Source of the DNA: JBBSEZ01 sp038239195
GTDB lineage: Bacteria > Planctomycetota > Planctomycetia > Gemmatales > Gemmataceae
Assembly: GCA_038239195.1 (NCBI GenBank)
Contig: JBBSEZ010000140.1
Location: 1 to 21,219 of the forward strand
Reading direction: 5' to 3'
Length of the DNA stretch: 21,219 bases
Shown here: piece after piece, positions 1 to 8,062 of the stretch
Layout of the letters: every line of letters starts with the position of its first letter
Position numbering within the stretch: position 1 is the first letter of the stretch
The notes under the pieces: generated by a model
Database searches by the model: none
Told to the model about the DNA's origin: nothing
Seen by the model: the letters and a program-made list of their open reading frames with translations, nothing else
Position numbers and translations under genes: made by a program

Positions 1-1
1 G

Positions 2-574
2 GTCAAGCTCACTTCCCGGGGGCCCATCGTCTATTCGCAGACGCGCGTGGGCCGAGGCGGCAAGCCGTTTACGATCTACAAGGTGCGCACCATGTATCAC
101 GACTGCGAGCGCCTCAGCGGCGCCCGCTGGTCCCGGCCGGGCGACCCGCGCATCATGCCCGTGGGGCGCTTCCTGCGCCGGACGCACCTCGACGAGCTGC
201 CGCAGTTGTGGAACGTGCTCCGCGGCGACATGAGCCTCATCGGCCCGCGCCCCGAACGCCCCGAGTTCGTCCCCCAACTGGAACAGGCCATCCCGCGCTA
301 CCGCGACCGCCTTCTGGTGCTGCCGGGCGTCACGGGGCTGGCCCAGGTCCACCTGCCGCCCGACACCGACCTCGCCAGCGTGCGCCGCAAACTGGCCTTC
401 GACCTCTACTACGTCGGGCACATCGGCCCCTGGAACGACCTGCGCATCCTGCTCAGCACCGCCGCCCACGTCTTCGCCCCCTTCGTCGCCGCGAGGTGGC
501 TCCTCCCGCTGACGGAGCACGACTGCCTGAAGTGCTTGGACGAGGCCCCCTCCACTGGCCCCCCGGTCGTTTGA
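2..574 (+). CDS. Undecaprenyl-phosphate sugar phosphotransferase (bacterial sugar transferase), 5' end outside window
   Basis: This is the C-terminal catalytic part of a polyprenyl-phosphate hexose-1-phosphate transferase (bacterial sugar transferase family, WcaJ/WbaP type), which starts assembly of an exopolysaccharide or O-antigen repeat at the inner membrane. The frame is open from base 2. It shows the family signatures in order: VYSQTRVGRGGKPFTIYKVRTM-like segment (positions 29-94), a basic region leading to LRRTHLDELPQLWNVLRGDMS, then SLIGPRPERPEF and LPGVTGLAQV, and a terminal F-DLYYV motif. The membrane-spanning N-terminal part must lie to the left of the window. The first ATG-like codons inside the window cannot be the real start because the conserved KLTSRGPIVYSQ stretch precedes them. 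The last ~30 residues are less conserved. The family assignment is sure; the sugar donor cannot be told. Confidence 0.93.
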   Translation, partial: VKLTSRGPIVYSQTRVGRGGKPFTIYKVRTMYHDCERLSGARWSRPGDPRIMPVGRFLRRTHLDELPQLWNVLRGDMSLIGPRPERPEFVPQLEQAIPRYRDRLLVLPGVTGLAQVHLPPDTDLASVRRKLAFDLYYVGHIGPWNDLRILLSTAAHVFAPFVAARWLLPLTEHDCLKCLDEAPSTGPPVV

Positions 575-789
575 TCGGATCGCCGGCAAACCGCAGAAGT
601 GTGCGATGACAACGCCTGTCGAGGACGGCCCGGCGGCAACGAAGGGCGGGCGCCTGCCGCCGGGCAAGACCGGGTTTAGCCAACCCGCAAGGCCGGCGCG
701 CGGTCCAGCCCTTGCAGCAGTCTCGTTCGCGAGGCATCGAGCAAGGCTTCTTTGGCCGCACCCTTGACCAAGCGGGGCTGGCCCGCCCC

Positions 790-1239
790 TCAACGGAAGT
801 ACCGCAGTGCCTGACGGGGCGTCACGCGGAGCGCGGCGGCGAGGAGAAGCGGCCCGCCGACCTTCAGCGGCACCTGCAGGTCCCACAGCGTTACGTCCAG
901 GGCCACCGCCAGTTGCGGGAGGAAGTCGTCCGGCCAGCCTTCGGCGTGGTGCCCGCCCGACTCTTCCGGCATGGCACAGTCGGGCAGGGCGAACGCACGC
1001 AGGGCCAGGAGGCCCTCCTCGGTGAACCGGCCGCCGGCCAGCGGCAGGCGCAACAGGTAGACCTTGCGCGGGAGCAGGTAGACGTCGCAGACGACGCTGA
1101 CCAGGCGCAACTCGGCGTCGGCCGGGCAGCCCAGAGCGTGGGCTCTCGCCTTGCCCTCCCACAGCCCTCTTACCGCCGCCTGGCGCATCTTGCGGAGTTG
1201 GCCTCCGGCGTCCACCGCGAAGTAGCGCACTTTCGTCAT
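790..1239 (-). CDS. Conserved hypothetical protein, 149 aa
   Basis: I do not recognise a named domain. The protein starts MTKVRYFAVDAGGQLRKM, is rich in Leu, Val and Arg, and ends in PRQALRYFR. It has a central hydrophobic beta-like stretch (LRLVSVVCDVYLLPRKVYLL) but no signal peptide or membrane helix. I recall similar proteins from Gemmata-like genomes, always hypothetical. Start choice: a strong Shine-Dalgarno GGGAGG lies 8 bases before the ATG, itself placed in the loop of an inverted repeat (1243-1260). It lies 112 bases downstream of another minus-strand gene (1352-1726), so the two may be co-transcribed. The long overlapping plus-strand frame is a shadow without a ribosome site. Confidence 0.7.
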   Translation of the reverse strand: MTKVRYFAVDAGGQLRKMRQAAVRGLWEGKARAHALGCPADAELRLVSVVCDVYLLPRKVYLLRLPLAGGRFTEEGLLALRAFALPDCAMPEESGGHHAEGWPDDFLPQLAVALDVTLWDLQVPLKVGGPLLLAAALRVTPRQALRYFR

Positions 1240-1242
1240 CTC

Positions 1243-1260
1243 GATTACCTCCCTGTAATC
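1243..1260 (-). promoter_or_regulatory. Inverted repeat enclosing the ribosome binding site
   Basis: GATTAC and GTAATC form a perfect 6-bp stem whose 6-base loop is AGGGAG, the Shine-Dalgarno sequence of the gene that starts at 1239. The hairpin could limit translation start; this is inference only. Confidence 0.3.
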
Positions 1261-1351
1261 AGATTTGGAGACGACTCGCTGCCCCGACGGGCGTCCTGCC
1301 CGGCGGTGCCTCTCGGCTCGGCGCGTCGTTTTTGTCCAGAAGGTGCCCGAT

Positions 1352-1726
1352 TCAGTTCGTGGAGCAGTCCGGCGGCACGACCCGGCAGGTGCGGACGGCG
1401 GGCGAACCGGGCGGGCTTGCGAAAGCCCGCTTCCCCGAGAAGGGGCTGGCGGCCTTGCGCTTGACGGCCCTGCCCTCGGGGGGCTTCGCCAGGCTGGCCT
1501 GGGCGATCCAGCGCCCCTGATCGGCGGCCCCGTCCCAGCGCTGCAATGAGATGCGGACGACCGCCGCCCGCTCGTCCGCGTCGAGCACCTCCGCGAAAGC
1601 GCCCGCGTAGCCGGCCTGGACGTGGGGGGCCGAACGGCCGACGTAGAGCAGGCGCGTGCTGCCGTCCGCGAAGACGGCCAGCGCCCGCCAATTCTGGGCT
1701 TTCGGCTCGGTGTGGGTGAAGAGCAT
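1352..1726 (-). CDS. Conserved hypothetical protein, 124 aa
   Basis: No named domain is recognised. The first ~75 residues (MLFTHTEPKAQNWRALAVF..., LLYVGRSAPHVQAGY, ADERAAVVRISLQRWDG) look like a compact alpha/beta domain that I recall as a hypothetical family in Planctomycetes. The remaining ~45 residues are basic and low in complexity (VKRKAASPFSGKRAF) and may be a disordered tail or read-through after a lost stop. The ATG at 1726 is preferred over the in-frame GTG/ATG seven codons upstream because GGGAGGG stands 7-8 bases before it. The gene reads toward the one at 790-1239 on the same strand. Confidence 0.6.
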   Translation of the reverse strand: MLFTHTEPKAQNWRALAVFADGSTRLLYVGRSAPHVQAGYAGAFAEVLDADERAAVVRISLQRWDGAADQGRWIAQASLAKPPEGRAVKRKAASPFSGKRAFASPPGSPAVRTCRVVPPDCSTN

Positions 1727-2113
1727 GGAGTGACCCTCCCTGGTCAAGGTGTGTGATGAGCCAACCCGGCGAGGCCGTCCTGGCCAGCGCCTTTGGGTTG
1801 AGGTGTTAAGTATACGACCTGGCCGGCTGAAGGCCAGGACAAAACTTGAAAAAGCTGATCGCGGGATCGCGGGATCGCGTCGCGATTCGCGGGGACTTCC
1901 TCACCGGGGGCCCGCCGCCGCTCATTGCCCCCCCCTCTTCCCCGCAATCCACCGGAGCGCCTGCGCCGGCCTCCTACGGGCCGTCACAACGCCGCCGGGG
2001 CACCAGGGCTGGTTCTGTGTGCTGGGTCAAGTTGCGGGGTCATACCGCCCGATAAGAAGCTCGATCGCGTCCCCCCGGCTTCCCCTTGCGCCGGCCGCAC
2101 TCTGGAGTAGAAC
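1727..2113. other. Intergenic region between divergent genes
   Basis: No gene is supported in these 387 bases. They separate a minus-strand gene from the plus-strand patatin gene, so both promoters should lie here. On the minus strand TATACT (1809-1814) could be a -10 box for the 1726 gene, but no good -35 box is spaced correctly. CCTGGCC/GGCCAGG (1818-1838) forms a 7-bp hairpin. A short tandem repeat sits at 1857-1880. Confidence 0.5.
1857..1880. repeat. Short tandem repeat, three 8-base units
   Basis: GATCGCGG is repeated twice, followed by GATCGCGT, and then by a related CGCGATTCGCGG. It lies upstream of the patatin gene. No function can be assigned. Confidence 0.6.
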
Positions 2114-3508
2114 ATGCACCGCCGGTTCCGCGCCTCGACCGTGGTAGCCGCGGCCGCCTGCCTGTTGGCTGGAGCGCCCTGCGGCTGCCGTCGCGCGGAG
2201 CTCACTCCGTTCCCGACCCCGGCTGCCTCGGGCCTCAACACGCGCGACCTGATTGACCCGGTGGCGCAGGAAGAGGCGGACGACCTCACCCCGCCGGACC
2301 AACTGGCTGCGGCCGCCGAGCGCCTTCGCAAAGACCGGCAGCAAAAACTTTCGGAGCAATCCAGGAAAGAGGGCGGGGTGGCCGCCACGCACCGGGATCG
2401 GAACATCCTCTGCTTGTCCGGGGGAGGTTCGTTCGGCGCGTACTCCGTCGGAGTCCTGGTCGGCTGGTCGCAGCGGGGCGATCGGCCGTGCTTCGACGTG
2501 GTGACCGGCATCAGCACCGGCGCGCTGATCGCCCCGGCCGCCTTCCTGGGGCCAAAGTACGACGCGCAGCTAAAGCTGTTCTACACCACGGCGGAGAGCA
2601 AGGACATTTACAAGGTGCATCGGTTCTGGGGACTGTTCCACGAGTCTTATGCGGACACGTTCCCGCTGGCCGCCCGCATCGACGCCTTCCTGACCGCCGA
2701 AGTCATGCGCGACCTGGCCGAGGCCCACCGCAAAGGCCGGCGGCTTTACGTCGGCACGACAGAGGAGGAGGGGAAGCAGTTCGTGGTCTGGGACGTGGGG
2801 GCGATGGCCGTCCGGAACGGGCCGGGGGACCGGGAACTGATCGGCAAAGTCCTCCTCGCGTCCTCGGCCGCACCGGGGTACTTCCCGGCAGTCCAGATCG
2901 ACGTCACCGTGGACGGCGCCCGGCACACCGAGCGGCACGTCGATGGGGGGGTGTCGCAGGCCCTCTTCTACCGGCCCCCGTACGTCCCGCCGGACGAGCG
3001 GTCGGACGTGGCGGCCCGCGACCTCGCCGGGGCCAAGGTATACGTGATCGTGGCGGGGAAGCTGTACGCCGACCCGGAGGTGATTCGGCCGTGGTCGCTG
3101 GACCAGGCAGGGAAGAACGTGTCCACCCTCATCTACGCCCAGGGGCGCGGCGACCTCCAACGGCTGTACACCGTCTGCCTGCTGACCGGAATGGATTACT
3201 ACTTGTCGGCCATCCCGCCCGAGTACCCGGCCCCAACGTCGAGCGCGGAGTTCAAGCCGGCCGTGATGACTGCCCTGTTCGAGGAGGGGCGGCGGGTGAT
3301 CTCCTCCGCGAAGCCGTGGCGCACCCTGCCTCCGGGGGCTGCGGTGGGGGAGAGTGTGCTGGCGCGACTCGGGCCCAGCCTGACGCACCGGCCGAGGGGG
3401 CCCCTCCTGCCGATCAGCGGCCTGAAGGGCGCGAGCGTCCCGCCCCGCCACCCCGTCTCGCTGCAGGAAGGCATTCATCCCGTGCCGCCCCAACCGGTCG
3501 TCAAGTGA
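2114..3508 (+). CDS. Patatin-like phospholipase with signal peptide
   Basis: A predicted exported serine lipid acyl hydrolase of the patatin family, 464 aa. The N-terminus has RR, a hydrophobic core (residues 9-21) and Cys23/Cys25. This is a lipoprotein-like signal, though the lipobox is poor because Pro precedes Cys23. The oxyanion-loop glycine motif GGGSFGA is at 103-109, the nucleophile elbow G-I-S-T-G at 132-136 (Ser134) and the catalytic Asp in HVDGG at 276-279 (Asp277). SSAAPGYFPA around 250-259 is the usual active-site flank. So the Ser-Asp dyad is complete. GGAG lies 7 bases before the ATG. The last ~50 residues are Pro/Arg-rich without a family match. The substrate is unknown; the family hydrolyses phospholipids or other acyl esters. 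Confidence 0.93.
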   Translation: MHRRFRASTVVAAAACLLAGAPCGCRRAELTPFPTPAASGLNTRDLIDPVAQEEADDLTPPDQLAAAAERLRKDRQQKLSEQSRKEGGVAATHRDRNILCLSGGGSFGAYSVGVLVGWSQRGDRPCFDVVTGISTGALIAPAAFLGPKYDAQLKLFYTTAESKDIYKVHRFWGLFHESYADTFPLAARIDAFLTAEVMRDLAEAHRKGRRLYVGTTEEEGKQFVVWDVGAMAVRNGPGDRELIGKVLLASSAAPGYFPAVQIDVTVDGARHTERHVDGGVSQALFYRPPYVPPDERSDVAARDLAGAKVYVIVAGKLYADPEVIRPWSLDQAGKNVSTLIYAQGRGDLQRLYTVCLLTGMDYYLSAIPPEYPAPTSSAEFKPAVMTALFEEGRRVISSAKPWRTLPPGAAVGESVLARLGPSLTHRPRGPLLPISGLKGASVPPRHPVSLQEGIHPVPPQPVVK

Positions 3509-3954
3509 CGCGAGCCCTCTCGGCAAAAGGGCAGTTGGCGACCTTCCGTGGATCGCGGTCCGGGGCGTTTTCCTCCCTGTTGCGGGTCGGAGTGGCCCGA
3601 AGGGAAGGTTGAGGGCGAGTGTGCCGCGCCCCACCGAGGGCCCAAGCGAAAAGCGGCCGCGCGGCCCAAGCCGGAGGCGGCGGCTTCGCCGCCGCCCTGA
3701 TGGGGACGCGCCGACGGTGCCAGGGCGGGGCACCGTTCGGGGTGACGTGAGGCCCTCACGCCCTGCCTTCTGCCACTCGCCTCGCAACCGCTGGCAGGCG
3801 CGGGCCAGCGCCACCCGCGCGTCCGCGCTGCCTCCCAGGGCGTTGTGCATCGCGATGAAGTAGGCCCTCCGTTCGAGGTCGAGCAGGAGGCCGGTGTCGC
3901 CCTGCCCTGGACGAAGAGGCACAGCCACACGCCGGCTTCCCCCGCTTGACTGGT
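3509..3954. other. Region of decayed sequence without an intact gene
   Basis: No complete gene is visible. The long open frames on both strands are by-products of high GC. The only protein-like segment is on the minus strand at 3749-3904 and is listed separately. To the right is the end of a broken alcohol dehydrogenase gene. Confidence 0.5.
3749..3904 (-). pseudogene. Possible gene remnant of unknown family
   Basis: About 50 codons read like a helical protein (GLLLDLERRAYFIAMHNAL, then DARVALARACQRLRGEW), whereas the flanks in the same frame are low-complexity. It has no start codon or ribosome site of its own. It is in the same frame as one piece of the neighbouring dehydrogenase pseudogene, but does not belong to that family. 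It is probably the trace of another gene. Confidence 0.25.
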
Positions 3955-4446
3955 TCAGGGCCGCACCATGACCTTCGTTGCCCGCCGCCCGTCCCTCGCA
4001 GCGTGCCCCTCCGGCCCGGTTCACCGTCAGGTCGAGGACGGGCGAGGGGTCGAGCTTACCCGCCAGCGCAGCGGTCACCAGTTCGGCGACGTCGGCCCGC
4101 ACGTGGGCCACCCCGCCGACCAGCCGGATGTTCTGCCGGAAGAGCTGCTGAAGATCGAGCCCGGCGCTGCCGTCGTGCGGCACGCCGACGTAGCCCACCG
4201 CCCCACCGGGCCAGTGTCAGCCGACCCTCGTGCCGGCCCAGCATGAGGATGCAGCCCGCCCCCAGCGGCCTGGAGGCCAGCACCGCCGCACAGCCCCGCC
4301 GCCCCGTCGGCCACGACGGCGACCGTAGCCCCGGCCTTCACGCCCGCCGACACGGCGGCGGGATGCCCGGTGCCCATCACGTCCGTCAGCGGCAGGATCG
4401 CCTCGAGCAGGTTCTCGTCGTTCTCAACCGCTTCGGGCAGCGAAGC
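3955..4446 (-). pseudogene. Zinc-dependent alcohol dehydrogenase remnant (MDR superfamily), multiply frameshifted and deleted
   Basis: Pieces of one protein appear in order on the minus strand in three frames. They are LPEAVENDENLLEAILPLTDVMGTGH then GVKAGATVAVVADGAAGLC (4440 to ~4300, start of the NAD-binding domain, with the glycine motif), LGAGCILMLGRHEGRLTLAR (~4270-4205), VGYVGVPHDG then LDLQQLFRQNIRLVGGVAHVR and LAGKLDPSPVLDLT (~4195-4020), and the terminal RATKVMVRP followed by TGA at 3955. Family members are about 340-350 aa. Here the catalytic N-terminal domain with the zinc ligands is gone, and segments between the pieces are missing. No piece has a start codon at the right place. 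This is a decayed gene rather than a sequencing slip because internal blocks are absent. Confidence 0.8.
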
Positions 4447-4689
4447 CGAGCCCGCCTGTCAACCGCCAAATCTACCAGTAAAATGATGGCTGCCTGCTGC
4501 CCCGGTCAGCGACGACCGGAGACGGCTTGTTCTTGTTTGAGAATAAAACCCTGCCACGACCAGGGCGGAATAAGCGAGGCTTCTGGGTGCTGCGCCATGG
4601 CTGTGGCGCTTTCAGAATCGCTTTGGCGACCTGGACACACGATAGCGGCGTAGACAGGGCGGGTCATTGGTTGAAAGAGCATTACGGTC

Positions 4690-5773
4690 ATGAGCGAGCG
4701 AAGAATAACCGGCCAACCTGTATCCTCCCCGGACATCCAGGTTCTCTTCGAGTCCGTACCGGGCCTTTATCTCGTCCTGGCCCCCGACCTCAAAATCGTC
4801 GCCGTCAGCCTCGTCCGGCTGGTGGGCGACCTCCTGGACGTGTCACGGGTCATGCGGGGGAAGATCGAGCTCCGCAAGGAGAAGGTCGAACTCGCCACAG
4901 TCGTCGCCCGTGCGGTGGAGACGGCGCAGCCACTCGTGGGCTCCCAGGGCCACGATTTGAGCGTGCGCCTCCCACACGAGCCCCTTCTACTCGATGCCGG
5001 ACCCGGTGCGGCTCGCCCAGGTCGTCGGCAACCTCCTGACGAACGCCGCCAAGTACACGGAACCGGGCGGGCGCATCTGGCTCACCGCCGAACGGGAAGG
5101 CCACGAGGCGGTACTGCGGGCCCGGGACGACGGCATCGGGATCGCCCCGGACGTATTGCCCCGCATCTTCGAGTTGTTCGGGCAGGTGGACCACGCCGCC
5201 ACCCGGTCCCAAGGCGGGCTGGGCATCGGCCTGACGCTGGTGAAGAACCTTTGTGAAATGCACAACGGGTCGGTCGAGGCCCGCAGTGCTGGGCTGGGCA
5301 AAGGCAGTGAGTTCACCGTGCGCCTGCCGATCTCGACCGGCACGGTTCAGAAGGCGAACGGTACTGAGGCGGGGCTCGCCGCTCGATCCATCACGCCCTC
5401 CGGCCACCGGCTGCTCGTCGTCGATGACAATAAGGACGCCGCCGGCAGCCTCGCCATGCTGCTCAGGCTGCAAGGCCACGAGGTCCGGGTGGCGTACAGC
5501 GGCGTGGCGGCGCTGGAGATGGCGGGAGCCTATTCGCCGGACGTGGTGTTCCTGGACATCGGGATGCCGGGGATGGACGGCTACGAAGTGGCTCGCCGGA
5601 TGCGCCAGCACCCCGGCCTGGAGAAAGTGGTGCTTGCGGCGTTGACCGGCTGGGGCCAACAAGAAGACCGCCGCCGCACGGCGGAAGCCGGGTTCAACCA
5701 CCATCTCGTCAAACCACCTGAGCCGAAAATGGTGGAGAGCGTGTTGGCTAACCTCAAGCGAACAACAGGTTGA
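4690..5773 (+). pseudogene. Hybrid sensor histidine kinase / response regulator, internal deletion and frameshift
   Basis: The reading frame begins MSERRITG with the start of a PAS-like sensor domain (VLFESVPGLYLVLAPDLKIVAV). It then jumps at about 4809 to the second helix of the dimerisation domain (LVRLVGDLLDVSRVMRGKIEL), so the rest of PAS and the His phospho-acceptor helix are missing. At about 4997-4999 one extra base (GCCGGACCC where GCCGACCC is expected) shifts the frame; the original frame ends at 5256. The downstream frame, open from 4994, holds a complete HATPase_c domain (NLLTNAAKYTEPGG; DDGIGIAPDVLPRIFELF; GGLGIGLTLV) and a complete receiver domain at 5400-5765 with DD, FLDIGMPGMDGYE, ALTGWG and HLVKPPE. 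A product starting at ATG 4994 is conceivable but would lack dimerisation and phospho-transfer. No strong ribosome site precedes 4690. Confidence 0.85.
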
Positions 5774-5859
5774 AGATGGGCCTGTCGATCGTCCGGCGCA
5801 GGTTTTGCTGACGTTAAATGATCGGCAACCATCAAGCGCAGCACCCGGAGAGCGCGATA

Positions 5860-6558
5860 ATGTGGCGCAGCATGTTAAAGGTGATGGCAGCGACGGCGGC
5901 GTTCGGGGTGGTCCACAGCGCTCTGGCGAGCCGCACGGCCAAGCGAGCCGCCGCCCGGCGATTCGGCGAAAGAAACCGCAACGGCCTCTACCGGGCCTTC
6001 TACCTCGCCCAATCCGCCGTCAGCTTCGGGATGCTGGCCGCTTACATTCGGCGGCAGCCGAGCCGTGAACTGTACCGTGTCGAAGGGCCGATGGCGCTCT
6101 TGATGCACGCCGTTCATGCCGGTGCGATTGTCTACGCGACCTCGGCAGCCGGGCAGGTGGGCATCCGTCGCATCATCGGCCTGGAGAGCCTGGAACATTG
6201 GCTCGGCGATGGCCCGGTCCCTCCTGAGCCGGAAGCCCAGGGCCCGGCGCTCGACGACGAAGGAAAAAGGCACGCTGCCGGCCCCTTCGCCTGGAGCCGC
6301 CACCCGCTCAACTTTGCTCCGCTGCCGATCTTTTGGCTGTGGCCGAGGATGACGACCAGCCTCCTCGCCTTCAACACGGCTGCCACGATCTATCTGGCGA
6401 TCGGCTCGCTGCACGAGGAGGCCCGCTTGAAGGAAGCCTTCGGCGAGGAGTACGACGCCTACCTCAACAGTGGCGTTGCCTTCTACGTTCCGGTCCCGGA
6501 TCGCAGCGCCGTCGAGCCGATGAGCGCCGTGGCGAACCTCCAAGGCTTGGCCCAATGA
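5860..6558 (+). CDS. Isoprenylcysteine/phospholipid methyltransferase-like integral membrane protein (NnrU/ICMT type)
   Basis: A predicted membrane methyltransferase, 232 aa from ATG 5860. GGAG stands 9 bases before this start; the ATG at 5818 has no such site. Hydrophobic segments occur near the N-terminus (MAATAAFGVVHSAL), around the tyrosine-rich YRAFYLAQSAVSFGMLAAYI, at MALLMHAVHAGAIVYA and at LLAFNTAATIYLAIG. The C-terminal signature of this superfamily is clear: GPFAWSRHPLNFAPLPIFW, then LHEEARLKEAFGEEYDAYLNSG and a final V-FYVPVP. The RHP and EE...FG..YD.Y motifs form the S-adenosylmethionine/acceptor site in characterised members. The acceptor here is unknown. The stop overlaps the next start (ATGA), so it is translationally coupled to the DUF4385 gene. 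Confidence 0.82.
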   Translation: MWRSMLKVMAATAAFGVVHSALASRTAKRAAARRFGERNRNGLYRAFYLAQSAVSFGMLAAYIRRQPSRELYRVEGPMALLMHAVHAGAIVYATSAAGQVGIRRIIGLESLEHWLGDGPVPPEPEAQGPALDDEGKRHAAGPFAWSRHPLNFAPLPIFWLWPRMTTSLLAFNTAATIYLAIGSLHEEARLKEAFGEEYDAYLNSGVAFYVPVPDRSAVEPMSAVANLQGLAQ

Positions 6559-7019
6559 CCCGAGCGGCTTTCAACTACGCCTTGGACTTCAAGAAAATCG
6601 ACTTCCGCAAGCGCCCGGAACTGTACCGGATCGGCAGGGACGAGCAGGGCGTCCTTCTGGTCCAGCCGCACAAGGGCGAGATCCTGCCGCACTGGAGGTT
6701 CAAGACGGTCGCCGAGGCGAAGCGGTCGGCGGCGAAGATCCACAGGATGTTCCGGGCGTACCTGAAGGCGGACGACTTCCCCGGAGCGGACATGGCCCGC
6801 AAGTTCCTCCAGATGGGTTGGTCCCGTGCCCGCCGCTACGCCAACCACAAGGGCGGGCGCAAGTACGATAAGAAGACGGGGGACGAGTTGCCCAGGGGCG
6901 AGGACGCCGAGAAGGCGGCAGCGGCGGCGGTTTTCTACGAGCGCTACGTTCCCGCCCGCAAGCACCCCGAATACGTCCGGCTCAGGAAAGAGCATCAGGA
7001 GAAGTTCGAGGGGCGATGA
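6555..7019 (+). CDS. DUF4385 domain-containing protein
   Basis: 154 aa, matching the DUF4385 family along its whole length: FNYALDFKKIDFRKRPELYRIGR, GVLLVQPHKGEILPHWRFKT, ADMARKFLQMGWSRARRYANHKGGRKY, and the terminal F--RYV--RKHPEYVRLRKEH. The function of the family is unknown. The protein is basic, without signal peptide or membrane segment. The start ATG overlaps the stop of the methyltransferase gene, and its own stop overlaps the ATG of the next small gene at 7016, which points to a compact operon. Intact. Confidence 0.88.
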   Translation: MTRAAFNYALDFKKIDFRKRPELYRIGRDEQGVLLVQPHKGEILPHWRFKTVAEAKRSAAKIHRMFRAYLKADDFPGADMARKFLQMGWSRARRYANHKGGRKYDKKTGDELPRGEDAEKAAAAAVFYERYVPARKHPEYVRLRKEHQEKFEGR

Positions 7020-7316
7020 ATCGGCCGACGGAACAGGGCCACCAGGCACAGGCGATCGAGATGCTGGCGCTGGACGAAGGCCCCTGCTTCACGTTCCGCT
7101 TCGCCGATGACCGGCTCATCCCGCTTCCACCTGGAGGGCTGCGCGTGTCGGTCTTCAAGATCGACACCGCCGAGCGGCTGCGCCTGCTGACGGCGACAGC
7201 CCGCGTGAGCGAGGGCGGCTGGGCCTCGTCGGACCGATGAGCGGGCGGGCGAAGCGCTTGTCGCCGTGCTGGAACGGCCCGAGCGACCGGCGACTGGGTT
7301 GGTGAGGAAGGGATGA
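7016..7316 (+). pseudogene. Small conserved hypothetical gene, probable frameshift
   Basis: The frame from ATG 7016 (ATGA overlap with the DUF4385 stop) gives 74 aa ending at 7240 with ...VSEGGWASSDR. From 7233 the next frame carries TDERAGEALVAVLERPERPATGLVRKG and stops at 7314-7316. That looks like the natural continuation after GGW (I recall GGW...RAGEAFVAV ends in related small proteins). The restored stop would overlap the ATG of the following gene at 7313, the same ATGA coupling as its two neighbours, which supports a single indel near 7225-7235. The conserved part is FTFRFADDRLIP...RVSVFKIDTAERLRLL. Function unknown. Confidence 0.5.
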
Positions 7317-7834
7317 TCTTTTGACTGTCGCAAAAGCTGAATGCCCAGATCAAAGCCGGCACTTTGGGGGCGTTGCCTCTGGACGAGAGCCCGGTTGCGG
7401 ACTGGTCGTCTCATTTGTTCCTTGCCGGTCGCACGCCGTACGTCCTCCTGAGCAACACGAGATCGCTTTACTCCACGCTTCTTCTTGGCAAGGGCATCAC
7501 GACCGAAAGGCACTACACCGAGCGTGCTTTGAGCGGCATCCGAGAGCTCCTGGCAGCCAACGGGCAGGAAGGCGCCTACCGACGATTCATCGCGGCCGCC
7601 GCATCGGTTCGTTTCGCCAAGGCGCTGGATCGGTCTGTCACGGGCTCGATGAACGACCTGATGAGAAATGCGGCGGCGTGGCTGGCCGAGGGCGCCCTGT
7701 CGCCGCACGACGTCGGCGCCAGGCTGAACGACACCTTGCTTTCGGCGCTGGCCCGAAGCAAATCAGCCCCTTACGGCAAGCCACGGGATGCGTTCAAGGA
7801 ACTGGTCCTCAGCATCGAGGCGGGGGCGGAGTAA
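7313..7834 (+). pseudogene. DUF6933 family protein with a stop at codon 4
   Basis: From ATG 7313 the frame reads M-I-F-stop-L-S-Q-K-L-N-A-Q, where related proteins have an arginine (MIFRLSQKLN), so a single CGA to TGA change explains the stop at 7322-7324. Downstream the frame is intact to 7834 and matches the family: DESPVADWSSHLFLAGRTPYVLLSNTRSLYSTLL, then AKALDRSVTGSMNDL near residue 105-120 of the restored protein, and LSPHDVGARLNDTLLSALARSK. Translation could restart at TTG 7364, but this has no clear ribosome site. The body shows no other lesion, so the stop is recent or an error in the sequence. The family has no known activity. Confidence 0.7.
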
Positions 7835-7939
7835 GCGACTGGATGTACCTCGCGCATGGCGTTTGCGCCCGCCCTGTCACTCCGCCGCCGCCCTCGCCCG
7901 TCAGAGCGAATCGGCCCGTCGATGGTAGCGCAGAACCGA

Positions 7940-8017
7940 GCTCGCCACGTTGAAAGCGACAGACTTCTACATGCCCGAGACTTTGAGGACCGGCACGACC
8001 TTCTCGACCTCAGCCAT
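7940..8017 (-). pseudogene. VOC/glyoxalase family N-terminal remnant
   Basis: From an ATG at 8017 with AAGGA just upstream, the minus strand reads MAEVEKVVPVLKVSGM, a TAG, then KSVAFNV. This matches the first beta strand and helix of VOC (glyoxalase/bleomycin-resistance) proteins, usually V.PVL.VSDM..S.AFY. The rest of the ~120-residue domain is absent. Both truncation and a stop codon are seen. Confidence 0.55.
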
Positions 8018-8062
8018 CGTCCTTCTCACTCACAACGTCGAGGGCCATGATGGGTCCTCGCC

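Noticed and set aside
2570..4198. A 542-codon open frame on the minus strand spanning the patatin gene and the dehydrogenase relic
   Set aside because: It is antisense to a gene with complete catalytic motifs, and only its first part matches a known family (a fragment of the broken dehydrogenase). High GC makes long antisense frames common.
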